NCBI RefSeq assembly: GCF_031143425.1
Contig: NC_090444.1
Span: 57,407,533 to 57,471,532, forward strand
Source: Pleurodeles waltl
Taxonomy: Eukaryota > Chordata > Amphibia > Caudata > Salamandridae
Direction: 5' to 3'
DNA length: 64,000 nt
The first letter of the stretch is position 1. Every line of letters starts with the position of its first letter. The notes under the pieces are model-generated. The model was not told where the DNA came from. It was given only the letters and a program-made list of their open reading frames with translations, and made no database searches. This document shows positions 31,869 to 43,141 of the stretch, one piece after another. A program made the translations under genes and the position numbers.

Positions 31869-33448
31869 TGTCACGTGGGCTCTCATTATCTGAAATGAGA
31901 CTACTGGATTTCTAGGCAGCAGGATCTATAACGGTGTGGGGGACTGAGTCTGACCCACGTGTAAAGAAATATGTCGCCCTAAATCCGGTTTTGCTCCGGC
32001 TAACTAGCAGTGCCTCATTTCTCCCACGGGGAAGAGATGATTGGGCAGCCGAGCGCATGACATCTTTGGAACTTCTCAGGGAAGTCGTGGTCACTCAGAT
32101 CCTAACCAACTCTCTCATTTACAATATGATCTCATATACAAATGACAAAGACAGTATAAGTTTTATATAATGCTTTAATAAAACAACTGTATTTTAGAGA
32201 ATAAGGCATGAACCGCGATAACCAGAACCATACAACACAGTAGGATTGAGATAGTTACCAGGAGAGTAAAACATAAAAATAAAGCAATCATTGTATATTA
32301 TAATTTCTACTCTCCCTCTGCTTAATTTATTTAGAGCACAGCATGTTAAGTGCCTAGTTTGCCTATCTGTATCACTGCAGAGACTTTAGTCTTCATACCT
32401 GAGCAAAGGCCTGTGATCTTGGTTCAGCATCTGCAACGAGGCAGTCAGCATCTAGTTGTGGTTGCCTGGTAGGAATCTCCCTCTTACATGTATTGGGACA
32501 GAGAAGTTATTTTATAACCTATATGTCAACGTGATCACCAAATACGCAGAAGTACCAAGTCTAAACTTCAACCACGTCTATCGGCAATGTACCAGACTAT
32601 GGGGGTCATTCTGACTCCCGCCGGACGCGGTCACCGCGCGCCCGGCGGGAGCCGCCAAAATACCGTACCGCTGTCGTAAGACCGCAGTGGGTATTTTGAG
32701 GTTTCCCCTGGGCTGGCGGGCGGTCGCCAAAAGACCGCCCGCCAGCCCAGGGAAAAACTCCCTTCCCACGAGGATGCCGGCTCGTAATCGAGCCGGCGGA
32801 GTGGGAAGGTGCGACGGGTGCTGTTGCACCCGTCGCGTATTTCACTGTCTGCCAAGCAGACAGTGAAATACTTGTAGGGGCCCTCTTACGGGGGCCCCTG
32901 CAGTGCCCATGCCAGTGGCATGGGCACTGCAGGGGCCCCCAGGGGACCCGCGACCCCCCCTACCGCCATCCGGTTCCCGGCGGGCGGACCGCCGGGAACT
33001 GGATGGCGGTAGGGGGGGTCGGAATCCCAACGGGCAGTGGTAAACCGGCGGGAGACCGCCGGCTTACCCTTTCTGACCGCGGATGAACCGCCGCGGTCAG
33101 AATGCCCTCGGGAGCACCGCCAGCCTGTTGGCGGTGCTCCCGTGGTCGGTGGCCCTGGCGGCCACCGGCCGCCAGGGTCAGAATGACCCCCTATATCCTT
33201 GACTGAAGCACAGAGTGAGTGTGTTATGAAGAACATCAGTGCTGAAGTATGCAAAACAGTGTGATATGACTAAAAAACAACACCGTAGAACTGGCCATCT
33301 GAAAATAACAGTACGTAGAAAAATAAAGGCACGCAGAGCAAAGTGCACAGAGGCTCTAAGCTACTAGCAAATGAAATAAAATACATCCAGGGCAAAATGC
33401 ACAAAGGCCTAATGCACAAAACTAACGCATAAAACCAACCACACTACA
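31869..33448 (-). repeat. 5' LTR of the provirus, carrying a MITE
   Basis: This 1580-bp LTR equals the 985-bp 3' LTR plus a 591-bp hairpin element and its 3-bp target duplication. Termini are TGTAGTGTGG and CGTGACA on the minus strand. The MITE lies upstream of the TATA box (near 32165), within the U3 region. Confidence 0.9.
32601..33191 (-). mobile_element. Hairpin-train MITE, copy 2 (in the 5' LTR)
   Basis: The ends GGGGGTCATTCTGAC and GTCAGAATGACCCCC are flanked by TAT on both sides (32598-32600 and 33192-33194). The 3' LTR keeps the empty site with a single TAT, so the insertion and its 3-bp duplication are seen directly. The orientation is opposite to copies 1, 3 and 4. It holds the same ordered hairpins, for example the stem at 32837-32871. 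Confidence 0.92.
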
Positions 33449-33640
33449 CAGGGAGGTGGTGGTCCCCAGGCGCCGGGGAGTCCTTGCAGCCCCCCTCCTG
33501 AAAATGTAAAGTAGCTCTGCGTAGGGGGTAGGTGATGGTCCCTAGGGCATGTTAAAGCCCCAGGAGGGGGGGGTTCCTGCGTTCCCGCTACATTTGAATA
33601 TTAAAGCTGCAGGGAGGTGGTGGTTCCACGCCCTAAGGTA
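33449..33640 (+). repeat. GC-rich repeat around the provirus insertion site
   Basis: GGGAGGTGGTGGT recurs at 33451 and about 33613. Sequence left of the provirus (18500-18607) contains related GGGGAGGTGGTAG and a similar CTTTTAAT stretch. The provirus therefore appears to have landed in a local repeat with a period near 160 bases. I cannot name it. Confidence 0.4.
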
Positions 33641-34932
33641 ACTATAAATCACACCTTATCCATGCACAGTGAATTACTCCACATATTATATCATCAATCA
33701 CATCTTCTATGCCATGTTGACATTATCATTGCAGCATTTGCAACAAAAGTATTGATAAGAAAACTTTGCTTGGCAAGGGCACAATTATAATTACCTGTTA
33801 CAGTTACTTGAAATAACTTTAACTATAACTGCTTAATTTCTATGGTTTTGTATGAGTAAATTCAGATTCAGAACCTAACGGAAACATCCATGTATATATA
33901 TATATATATATTCAAACGGTAAGTGTCCTGGGTCCTTGTTAAACACGTTCCCAGGGCCAGATCTCTCTCCCCAAAACTGTACTGTGTCTGGGACTTCAGC
34001 CACCCTAGTTCCTAGTAAATGGTACCACTGGTACGCTGGGCATGGGTACTGAAGAGGCCCCCCCAGGACTGAAGCACTCTAAGAGGTCCCACACCAGCCT
34101 CATGCAGATTGCCATGCAAGTGCATGACAAGGTGTATTTAAAAGTTGCAAACCCACAATGGCACTCACCAGGAGCGCCATGGCCACTAACACTGCATGCA
34201 TTATAGATAAGTCACCCCTGTGGCAGTCCTTGCAACCCCAAGGCAGGGTGCGCTATAATGCATGTGAGGACATATGTGTACATGAACAAAAATGCCCATA
34301 CTGATTCTTTGCACAACCATAAGACATTGTAAGTCTACAGGGAAGCCATAGCAAATGCTTGTGCTGGACACTGGTCATTATGCGTTCCCCACTACACTAC
34401 ATGATGGCCTCTCTAAATACTGGGTTGTTTGGTATCAAACAACTCAGACTCATAAACCCACACTGATGTCAGTGTTGCAGCAGGTGAGGTGACAACTACA
34501 TTTAAATCAAAGTTTGAACCAAAGTTTCAAAAGTTCACTTATCGGTCACTGGCAGAATATTGGACACAAAAATATCGAGTGGACAGAATATCATGCCAAA
34601 AATATAAAGGACTAACATATTCAGAAGGTAAGTGCCAGTAAGTATAGATGTACTATTTTTAACTCCACATCTACATACCTTAAAGATATATATATATATA
34701 TATATCATCAAGGAACATATATGGGGAGTTACATATAGTTAAATTTTGCTTACCTATAGAAACTTACCTTCACTATATTTTTGTCCTTGATGTTCTTGAC
34801 ACAATATTTTGTCCCACAATTTTTTTTCTTCTAATATTCTGTCTAACCACATTCAGATAGATCATTGAATATTTATATGCATTTAGCTCCATCTGAAACA
34901 CCAACAAAGCATAAAAAAATATAAATGACTTA
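33641..34932. other. AT-rich stretch, no gene; TA microsatellites and an imperfect inverted repeat
   Basis: No coding region is visible. Short (TA)n tracts lie near 33893 and 34687. About 34550-34650 and 34745-34860 are imperfect reverse complements, sharing GACAGAATAT, a CAAAAATAT tract and GAAGGTAAGT. This could be an old MITE of about 310 bases, but I found no target duplication. Confidence 0.35.
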
Positions 34933-35514
34933 GGCCCTCATTATGACAATGGTAGTAAATCCCGCTTACCGTCGTGCTGACGGCCGCCAACTTACCATCA
35001 CGCTGGTGAATATACGTTTACCATATTATGACACACACACCAATCCGACAGAATCCAGCCACATACACAAATCCACCAGACCAAAGGTCAGTGATAAACT
35101 GGTGGTCCCAAAACCCACACTGTTACGCCAACAGAACAACAACCATCACATTATGACCCAAGAATCACCACGGCAAACATTCAACGGCGGTAAACCGTTG
35201 GTGGTACATACTGCCGCACTCACAATGGACACCCACATACAAAACAACACCACATTGGCCAATTCAAACAACACACACCTGACACCCATAGACACACCAC
35301 ACACACACACACACCCACACCACTATAAAACACAAACCCACATTACCCACAACTCTTTACCAACAACTATTGCCACCACAAGACTGTGAAAAAGAGCACA
35401 GAGACAACTAGACACACACACCACTCACAACCATACACCCCTCAAGCACTCCAAATCACACACCCAAAACACATTACCCCAGACACCCTCACAAAAAAAC
35501 ATCACACAACACCC

Positions 35515-37083
35515 ATGGCACCACAAAGACACCCCCGTTTCACTGAGTAGGAGTTAAGGGTCATGGTGGAGGAAATCATCAGGGTGGAGTCACAGCACTT
35601 TGGAGCACAGGTGCAGCAGATTTCAATTGCAAAGACAATGGAGCTATGGAGTAGAGTCGTGGACAAGGTCAACGCCCTGGGACAGCATCCAGGAACAAGG
35701 GACAACATCAGGAAGAGGTGGAATGACGTACGAGGGAAGGTACGTTCCATAGCAGCAAGAAACCAGCTCGCATTACAGAGGACTGGTGGTGGACCCCCAC
35801 CTCCTCCCCCACAACCCCATAACTCACAGCATGGGAGGAGCAAGTCTTGGAATTACTGCATCCTGAGGGACTCGCCGGAGTTGGAGGAGGACTGGACACT
35901 GGTAAGTCAACTTTTGACAATTATCACCTCCCATACCTGCATGCCATCACACATCCTCACCCTCATTCCGATCACCCCACTCCACCCCACACACTCCACC
36001 ATCACATCACACTAATCCCAATTCCAAGCCCTGCATTCTATACCAATGAATGCACAGCCCTCCCAGCCCTGCATGGACACTCATCACTAAAGCATGCACA
36101 GCATAGGGAAACTATCATAACCACTTTACACTAACATAGACAAGCAAAAGCTGGCAGGGGAACAACAACCATAGAGGGGAAGCTACAGAAGTACAAATGT
36201 CAGACACCTGAAGCATAATTCATCATTTACATCCCCACAGGTACCCCAGCCAATGTCACTGGAGAGGAGGTGCCACCACTATCTAGTCCCCCAACAGAAG
36301 AGGCCCACAGTGATGACAGTAACTCTGGACTTCAGGATCTGGACGATCTACCTGGCCCATCAGGGACCACTGGACAGTCGGTCACCCAAGCCAAGTCACA
36401 GACCACCACAGAGCCTCCCCCATCAGGATCCAACACTACAGCACCCACCCAGCATACCCACACCTTTGTCCCCAGGACACGTCAATCAGCAGTGTGCCCA
36501 CCTGTACAGGGACCCCAGGCCACACCTCACCCACAAGACAGTCATGGACCTAGGGCCAGTGGCAGTGGGCACACAGCTCAGGGGACAGAGGAACAGGCCA
36601 ACAGGGACACTGGGAGGACTGCTGTGCACCAGGGGGAGGACAGGACCAGGGAACTGACTCTCCAGGAGGCACTCTCTAAGATCCTGGGAGCATACCATCA
36701 TTCCCAGGACACGATGGGCCAGATCCTAGACAACGTGCAGGAGAACAGAAGGCTGCAGGAGGGACAGTATCAGGGGATCAGGGAGGACTTGCAGGCCATT
36801 AACAACACCCTGATCTCCATAGCAGCGGTGCTGGTAGACATGCCAACATCATGAAGGAGGAAACAGCACAGCAGCGGGCCCCTGCCACTAACCAGTCATC
36901 TGAACAGCTGTCCACTTCCGCTGTCGCTAGTGGTCAGGAGGCCCTGCCCCAGGACCCACAGGCCACTAGCACTCCTCCTCCTGTAGAAGGTGAACCACCC
37001 CGCAAACGTTCTCTGCGAACCAGACAGAAGCCAAAGACACTTGCCAAGACCACCACCAGGAAATTAGACTCTCCTGATTGTCC
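35515..37083 (+). pseudogene. Myb/SANT-like protein Myb1, element C (stops and frameshifts)
   Basis: Exon 1 is 35515-35901 and exon 2 starts at 36241. The Myb/SANT-like domain is recognisable (VMVEEIIRVESQHFGAQV, NALGQHPG, RKRWNDVRGKV). Codon 12 is TAG. A net gain of 8 bases near 35820-35835 shifts the frame after the polyproline run. Exon 2 keeps the acidic start (EEAHSDDSNS), the helical segment (LQEALSKILGAYHHSQD) and, after a further shift near 36840, the PPRKRSLRTR tail. The usual stop is lost. A poly(A) signal follows at 37253. Confidence 0.75.
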
Positions 37084-37252
37084 CCCTTGTGTCCCACTCA
37101 GTCACCTTGTCCACCTTGAACTGCCATTGCTCCCCTTACTATGTCCCCATAGACAATGCACTTGTGCTACAAACAGACTGGAACAATACCCTGGACTTTC
37201 CTCCATCATCACCCCATTCCATTGCACTTTCCCCTCTATATTTTAGCACTAC

Positions 37253-37258
37253 AATAAA
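37253..37258 (+). promoter_or_regulatory. Poly(A) signal of Myb1, element C
   Basis: AATAAA in the context AATAAACACCC, at the position matching the signals in A, B and D. Confidence 0.6.
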
Positions 37259-37563
37259 CACCCTTGCAAAAACTAGACTACTAGTATTTCATGTACTGCA
37301 AATGTGTATAGATTGAAACAGCTACGACCATTGCAAATGAACTGTACATATAATGAGCATAGAATAAGTGACCAATAGCTGGCTGGTGTGATCATACCAG
37401 GAGAATGTTGTCATATTACCAACATCTGCAAAATGAATATCCATAGGTAACAGTAAAGAGGGGAGAGAAGTGGGTAATGCCTGCATGCCAATGCCACACA
37501 TAATACACCAATACTCATAGAAATTTGAAGTTGCACTGTTTCACCTGTGTATCATTGGAAGTA

Positions 37564-38640
37564 CTAACGTAGCACTGATATTTTGTTGTCCACATCATCA
37601 TCCTCTGCCTTCTCATCCTCTCTGTCCTCAGGGTCCACTGCTGCCACAGGAGCATCTCCAGTCTCATCCTCCTGCAGAAAAGGTACATGGCGTCTGAGGG
37701 CCAGGTTGTGCAACATGCAGCATGCCACTACTATCTGGCAGACCTTCTTGAGTGAGTAGCACAGGGATCCACCTGTCAGATGGAGGCACCTGAACCAGGC
37801 CTTCAGGAGGCCAAAGGTCCTTTCAGTGATCCTTCTGGTTCGCCCATGTGACTCATTATAACTTTATTCTGCCCTTGTCCTGCATTCCTCACAGGGGTCA
37901 GCAGCCATGCTAGGTTTGGGTAACCAGAGTCACCTGCAAATATTGAGGGACAACATTTAGCCACACACTCTCCTATATGGCCAACTCCATATGCATACAC
38001 CAACACATACTGGGTGGGAACAAGGGCTCACCTATTAGCCATCCCCTGTGCCTCTGTAGTTGAGGCATCACATTTGGGAGGCTGCTATTCCTCCGGACAA
38101 AAGCATCATGCACCAACCCAGGATACTTAGCATTGGCGTGGGAGATGTACTGGTCCACCAAGCACACCATCTGCACATTCCTGTTCATGCTTGCGGTGGG
38201 GGGACAAATGCAATATGTGTTCCATCAATCGCCCCAATTATATTATGGGGATATGTCCCATTGCATAAAAATCAGCCTTCACAGTGGCCAAATCCTCCAC
38301 CTGGGGCAAAGCAATGTATCTGCACATGTGTTTTATCAGGGCATACAACACTCTTGTTAGCACGATTGAGAACATTGGCTGTGACATTTCTGCTGCCAAA
38401 CTCACTGTCAGTTGGTAAGAACCAGTTGCCAGGAAATGGAGCACTAATAGGACTTGCACAAGAGAGGGAATCTCAGTGGGATGACGGATAGCTGATATCA
38501 GGTCAGGTTCCAATTGGCACACAGCTCTGTGATTGTGGCCCTGTCCAGCCTATAGTTGAGTATTTTGTGCCTATCCTCCAGTGTAGCCAAGTCCACCAGG
38601 GGTCTGTACAAGGGGGTATGTCTCCATGTCCTATTCATCC
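37564..38640 (-). pseudogene. Harbinger DDE transposase, element C (multiply broken)
   Basis: Exon 1 is about 38640-38032 and exon 2 is 37933-37564, separated by a 98-base intron with GTGAGC donor and TTTGCAG acceptor. Readable pieces include TPLYRPLVDL, CQLEPDLISAIRHPTEIP, LVDQYISHANAKYPGLVHDAF and GDSGYPNLAWLLTPV. Frameshifts interrupt both exons, for example after VRN in exon 2. The acidic C terminus ends in a TAG at 37564-37566 in place of the usual QQYFQ. Non-functional as read. Confidence 0.8.
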
Positions 38641-39098
38641 ACAGCGGCAGGTATCTAAGGGACACAAGAGTGAGTAGGCTGTCACAAAATTAACAATGGA
38701 GCTACAACAGCACTCCACAGTGTTGAAACATGTTATGGGACAGTGTAATTAGTGATGTATGTGACTATTTATCCTGTGACGCAGTAATTATAGATAGGCC
38801 TATTCACCCCCCTGAAATGGCGACTGCCTGTCCTGTGTGTAGGGACAGGCGGAAGATAGGTAATGCCGCTGACATTGGGTGCTATGGTGGTAGGCGGTAG
38901 GCGGTAGGCGGTCATGAACCACCGTGCAACTCCTCATTGGTTAATTTTGGGCCAATGGTGATCTACGTCGTCAGTGACGGTATGCACCGCCGCGGATGTG
39001 ACTGCCATTTCCTATCTGATTCCTCACTTGTTTCCTGACCTTCCATAGGAGAGGACCTACACTGCATGTGCTGCTTTGACCTGTGTCTGGAACCCATC
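38641..39098. promoter_or_regulatory. Divergent intergenic region, element C
   Basis: Lies between the transposase (minus) and Myb2 (plus). The CCAAT block persists at about 38933-38967 (CATTGGTTAATTTTGGGCCAATGG). A GGTAGGCGGTA triplet repeat precedes it. Confidence 0.5.
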
Positions 39099-39694
39099 AT
39101 GCCCGTGTGACTGGGGAAAGGGCCCCAGCCTTCACTTTGGAGGAGTTGGAGCGACTAGTGGATGGAGTCCTACCCCAGTACGGACTGCTGTATAGGCCTC
39201 CAGACCAACAGGTGAGTGCATTTTGTTTGTGGCATGAATGCATGGAGTTGTGTGTGATGGCCTTGTGTAAGGGGGGTGGGTGGATGTCCTCTTGGTGGTG
39301 TACATGTGGTGGGCTGGGCTATGTGTGTGCCAGTGGTGATGCAAACGGGTATGGTGGGCCATATGTGTGACAGTCTGGACTGTTTGTCTAATGGTGTTCT
39401 CCTGTCTGTATTGCCTCTGCAGGTCAGCTCCCATCAAGAGAAGGAAGAATGGTATGCCATTGCCAAGGAGGTGCGGACCCTGGGGTTCTATGGCAGGCAG
39501 AACATCTGCTGTCACAAACGGTGGGAGGCACTGAGACGCTGGGAATGGAAGACCGCAGAGTGCCAGTTGGGGATGGCATTCCCAATGAGGAAGGGGTGCC
39601 CGTCGGACCCTGACCCCCCCGATGGCCCGCATACTGGCAGTGGCCTACCCTGAGCTGGATGGGTTCTTGGGGGCATCACAGCAGCCACAAGGGG
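39099..39694 (+). pseudogene. Myb/SANT-like protein Myb2, element C, exons 1-2 only
   Basis: Exon 1 (39099-39211) is 113 bases instead of 114, so the frame breaks after the start. The residues ERAPAFTLEELERLVDG and VLPQYGLLYRPPDQQ are still evident. Exon 2 (39423-39694) follows a CTCTGCAG acceptor and encodes the second half of the Myb/SANT-like domain (EWYAIAKEVRTLGFY, CHKRWEALRRWEWK). It is 272 bases instead of 271. Exon 3 is deleted, although its acceptor region (CATTAGCATCATC) survives near 40092. Confidence 0.7.
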
Positions 39695-40412
39695 GTGAGT
39701 ACAATGGCTATCATTACAACTTATGGCTGGTGGGGTAGTATCCGGGTGGTGGTTGTGTGTGCTTGGGTGTCCGTAGGCCAGACAGACATAGCAGTGTAGG
39801 TCCTCTGGTGGCTAAGGGTTTGAATGTGAAATACTGCTTACCTAGCTTGTTAGAATTCATTTCTGGGCTGTGCTGCGTAGGATCCAGGTGTGCTACAGTT
39901 GGCGGTGTGTACCTCTCCACATTCCTTGGTGACTAGCCATTTCACTGGTAGTGCCATGCATAGTGCGTAGGCCTGTTCCCTGTCTGTGAGGATGCTGTGT
40001 ACACCAATGATGGTGTTGGTGCAGTCATTGACCCAGTGTATCCTTTGTCTCTCTCTCCCCCTTTCTTGTTTTGTCACCCGGTCCTTATGTGCATTAGCAT
40101 CATCTGGCAGAGGAGCAGAGTTCTTTCATTTTTGTGCTCTGTTTCCCCAAGGCTTTTAATGGAGTTGGTTCTGCCCCGGAAAAGGTGGCGGATTCATGTG
40201 TCTTAATATGGTGGGCGTAACTTTGTCTTCCGCCTGGCAATAGCCGGCTACCGCCATGGAAACTGTTGTTCCGACCCTGGCGGTTGTTGTGGTACATTGG
40301 CTGTCTATCGGAGATATCACCGCCATGGTCATCATTTGGCAGTACTTACTGCCAGCCTGTTAGCTGTATTACCGCCACTTTATCACCCACCGCCAGGGTC
40401 ATGATGAGGGCC

Positions 40413-41694
40413 TAAGATTCTAACTTAAATCTGTAATGTTAAAATTGTTTGCTTACATTGTAAGGAATAAAATACCCCTCTTCTGTACATTATAAGGATA
40501 TCACATCAACTTGGAGTTTCTGGGATTATGATTTTCTAAAGGCACTTGGCCTGCAGCCTTGTGCCTCTATATACCATGAAAGCCTTTCCTAACTAGAAAT
40601 ATCCTTATAATGTACGGAGTGTGAGTTATCACACATATGAGGTTTGTTGTGGGGTCAGCCCTCTTCATTCATTGGTCTTTTCAGCTACAATTCGAAATGT
40701 ACTTCTGCCCACTACAATAGACATCATAGGACAATGGGAAAATCTCTTCAATGTTGCTCTTATACTGTGAGGGATGCCTTTGTGTCTGACCACATGTTCA
40801 CTTCTGAAACAAAAAGTGTACTTCATTGCCACAGATAGTGGGACAATAGTTTAACTTGTAAATACTTTTTGCTTTTAATTTTCTGTTCTGTTTTTTAAAC
40901 ATCCTTTTATGTTTAAAATGTGGTTTTCAGCCTGTAATGTTTTTTCTTTGCACCAATATGAATCATATTTTCGGTTGACATGATGTGCATTTAAACTAAG
41001 GGGGTTTTATACCTCCTCCTAGAACGCCTGATAGAAGCACTTTTACTGCACTAAATTGAAGGCAATGGTTATTTATTTACATATTTCATATTTATTTTGT
41101 ATTTGGATTAGTTGTTACAAGAATATGGCCGTCACAACTAAGCAATGGTATGTCTTTCTTTTTTGTGGTAAATGCTTGCAATTATATATAGTGAACCATT
41201 AAACAAGCCACTAATGTCAGAGCTCTATTGGCTTTGCCAATGCTTGTAACTCAGAGATAGCAAGAGTGCTTACTTTACTTGGAAGTAGGCCCATCAAGAA
41301 ACATTCTTTCCACTGAGAGGGCAAGAGGGTTCTTCAATCTATAATATTCTGTTTTACATGATGATGGGCATCTAGTCATGAGGCTGGACATTCGATTTTC
41401 TAGCACGATTTCGTAGGTCATATTATTTCTGAGACGCATATATCATTTCTTGTATAATCTAACATGCGTTTTGGAGGGAACTACTCTCAGGGCAGGAATG
41501 TTCTAACATCTTATGCCTGAGTGGTTTCCTGCATAGGATTCAAACGTCAAATAAAGCTGGATAATGTAAAACCTTCCTCCACACCTAGCAGTGCATCAGA
41601 GGAGACAGTGAACGGGCATGGAACAATAACTACAGGGTGACACTCAGCGAATAAACATAAACCTGTTTAGGTTTTTAAATGACTATTATGGATG
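40413..41694. other. No gene; small palindrome at 40482-40618
   Basis: AT-rich sequence between elements C and D. The inverted pair TCTGTACATTATAAGGATAT (40482-40501) and its reverse complement at 40599-40618 match at 19 of 20 bases and could bound a small MITE of about 140 bases. Nothing else is recognised. Confidence 0.4.
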
Positions 41695-42709
41695 GAAGCC
41701 ATGTGGGATGCAGCTCCCTCCTGCTCCCGTGGCACAGCTCCTCCGCCTGATGATGCTAATGCACACAAGAACAAAGAGGGGGGGGAAAGAAAGTAGAAAG
41801 ACATGTTCAGTGCATGCAATACCGCTACCGTTGGCGGACACTACAGACACAGCAGCCCTCTGCACTACGCCATGCACTTTGAGTTCCCTAGTTGATCACA
41901 GGGACATGGGGTACAAGGCCTATGCCCGATTGCTGCACACATGCAAGTCACAGGAGCCTGACTAGGTGTAGATGGCTCTTACCACAGGTGGGGATGGGGT
42001 GCCAATGAGCCTGCCTCACAAAGGGTCCTTGCCTACAAGGCTCGCCCAAGCCTAGGGGAACCCACAGCCCACCTCCCCCACCCAGACACCTCCAATGTGC
42101 GCTGAATCAGATGGATGTGAGTGTACTCACCCCCTTGTGGCTGCTGTGATGCCCTCAAGCGCCCATCCAACTCCGGATACGCCACCACCAGGATCCGGAA
42201 CATCAGGGGGGTCATGGTGCGATGGGCACCCCTCCCACGTTGGGAGGCCATCCCCAGCTGGGCCTCCACCATCTTCTTGCTCCAGCGGCGAATTTCCTCC
42301 CATCTTTTCCGGCAGTTGGTGCTCAGTCTGTGGTGCACCCCCAGGGTCCGGACGTCCTTGGCGATGGCACGCCAAATATCCTTTTTCTGGTGGGCGCTGA
42401 CGTACAGGAATAGTACAGGGGAAAAGGAACAACATTAACCGTCTGGACCGTCAAAGTCATTGGCCCACGTTCCCACCCTTGCCCTGACACACATACACTC
42501 ACCGTTGTATCATGCACGCCTCATCCCCCCCCCATCTCCCATCAACAGCACTCCAAACAGGCATTGCCCATACAGCATGCTCACAGTGTACTCACCTGTT
42601 TGTCTGGAGGACCGTAGAGTAGCGTGTACTGGGGGAGGACCCCATCCACTAGTTTCTCCAACTCCTCCAATGTGAAGGCAGGGGCCCTTTCCCCAGACAC
42701 TTGAGCCAT
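41695..42709 (-). pseudogene. Myb/SANT-like protein Myb2, element D (truncated)
   Basis: Exon 1 (42709-42596, 114 bases) and exon 2 (42401-42131, 271 bases) are open and encode an undamaged Myb/SANT-like domain: FTLEELEKLVDGVLPQY, then IWRAIAKDVRTLGV and NCRKRWEEIRRWSKKM. Exon 3 begins at 41755 but only about 20 codons remain before the truncation. The acceptor before exon 2 reads GTAC rather than GTAG, so normal splicing looks lost. The start faces the transposase across about 430 bases. Confidence 0.75.
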
Positions 42710-43140
42710 TGTCGCTTCCAGACTGAGGTCCCAGCAGCACTTGCAGTGTAGGTCCTCTCCTGTCGAAGATCAGGTATCAAGTGAGTGAACAGACAGAAAA
42801 TGGCAGTCATGTCTGCGGCGGTGCAAACCGTCACCGCCAGCGTACATCGTCATTTACTCCTGGGTCCCATTGGGTCCAATGTTAACCAATGCAGGATTGC
42901 GCTGCGGTCTTTGACCGCCTACTGCGACAGTGTACAGCGCCAGTGCAGTTACTTCATATCCCCTTGTCCCACATTACAGGTCAGGCAGCCGCCATTTCAG
43001 GGGGCCACATGGCATTCATTTTAAATGAGTCACACATATCTAGGCCTTGCATACACACTAAGACAGGCACATAGCGGATTGACAAATGTGTGCAATAAAG
43101 GTGTTTATTTCGTACCTCAGTGTTGGCTGACCCTCTGATC
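42710..43140. promoter_or_regulatory. Divergent intergenic region, element D
   Basis: The CCAAT block is at about 42863-42892 (GGGTCCAATGTTAACCAATG), with GCGGCGGTG repeats before it, as in B. Confidence 0.55.
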
Positions 43141-43141
43141 G

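Larger units (their letters stand above)
18608..33448 (-). mobile_element. Endogenous foamy-virus-like provirus with internal tandem duplication
   Basis: Read on the minus strand: 5' LTR (33448-31869), primer site, gag, pro-RT, then a second partial LTR, leader, gag and pro-RT (28856-25323), RNase H-integrase, env, an accessory ORF and the 3' LTR (19592-18608). Foamy affinity is shown by a primer site resembling the Lys1,2 type, a pol ORF with its own start overlapping gag, the YVDD polymerase motif, arginine-rich Gag without zinc knuckles, and a long Env with an N-terminal membrane segment. Flanking tetramers are CAAG and CAGG, an imperfect 4-bp duplication. Breaks in gag and pol mean it is not an intact provirus as it stands. 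Foamy-like elements are known from newts. Confidence 0.88.
34933..40412 (-). mobile_element. Harbinger element C, inverted, with internal deletion
   Basis: Ends are GGCCCTCATTATGAC and GTCATGATGAGGGCC. Relative to B it is inverted: Myb1 (plus), transposase (minus), Myb2 (plus). The third exon of Myb2 and all minisatellites are missing; sequence passes from intron 2 to the GGCGG-rich end. All three genes carry frameshifts or stops, and the copy is the most diverged of the five. The flanks CTTA and TAAG do not give a clean 3-bp duplication. Confidence 0.85.

Noticed and set aside
18608..33448. Reading the retroelement as Ty3/Gypsy or DIRS
   Set aside because: The envelope with furin site and two membrane segments, the Lys-type primer site, the YVDD motif, the pol start overlapping gag and Gag without zinc knuckles all favour a foamy-like retrovirus.
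34933..40412. A clean 3-bp target duplication for element C
   Set aside because: The flanks are CTTA and TAAG, which are reverse complements rather than direct repeats, so no duplication can be claimed.
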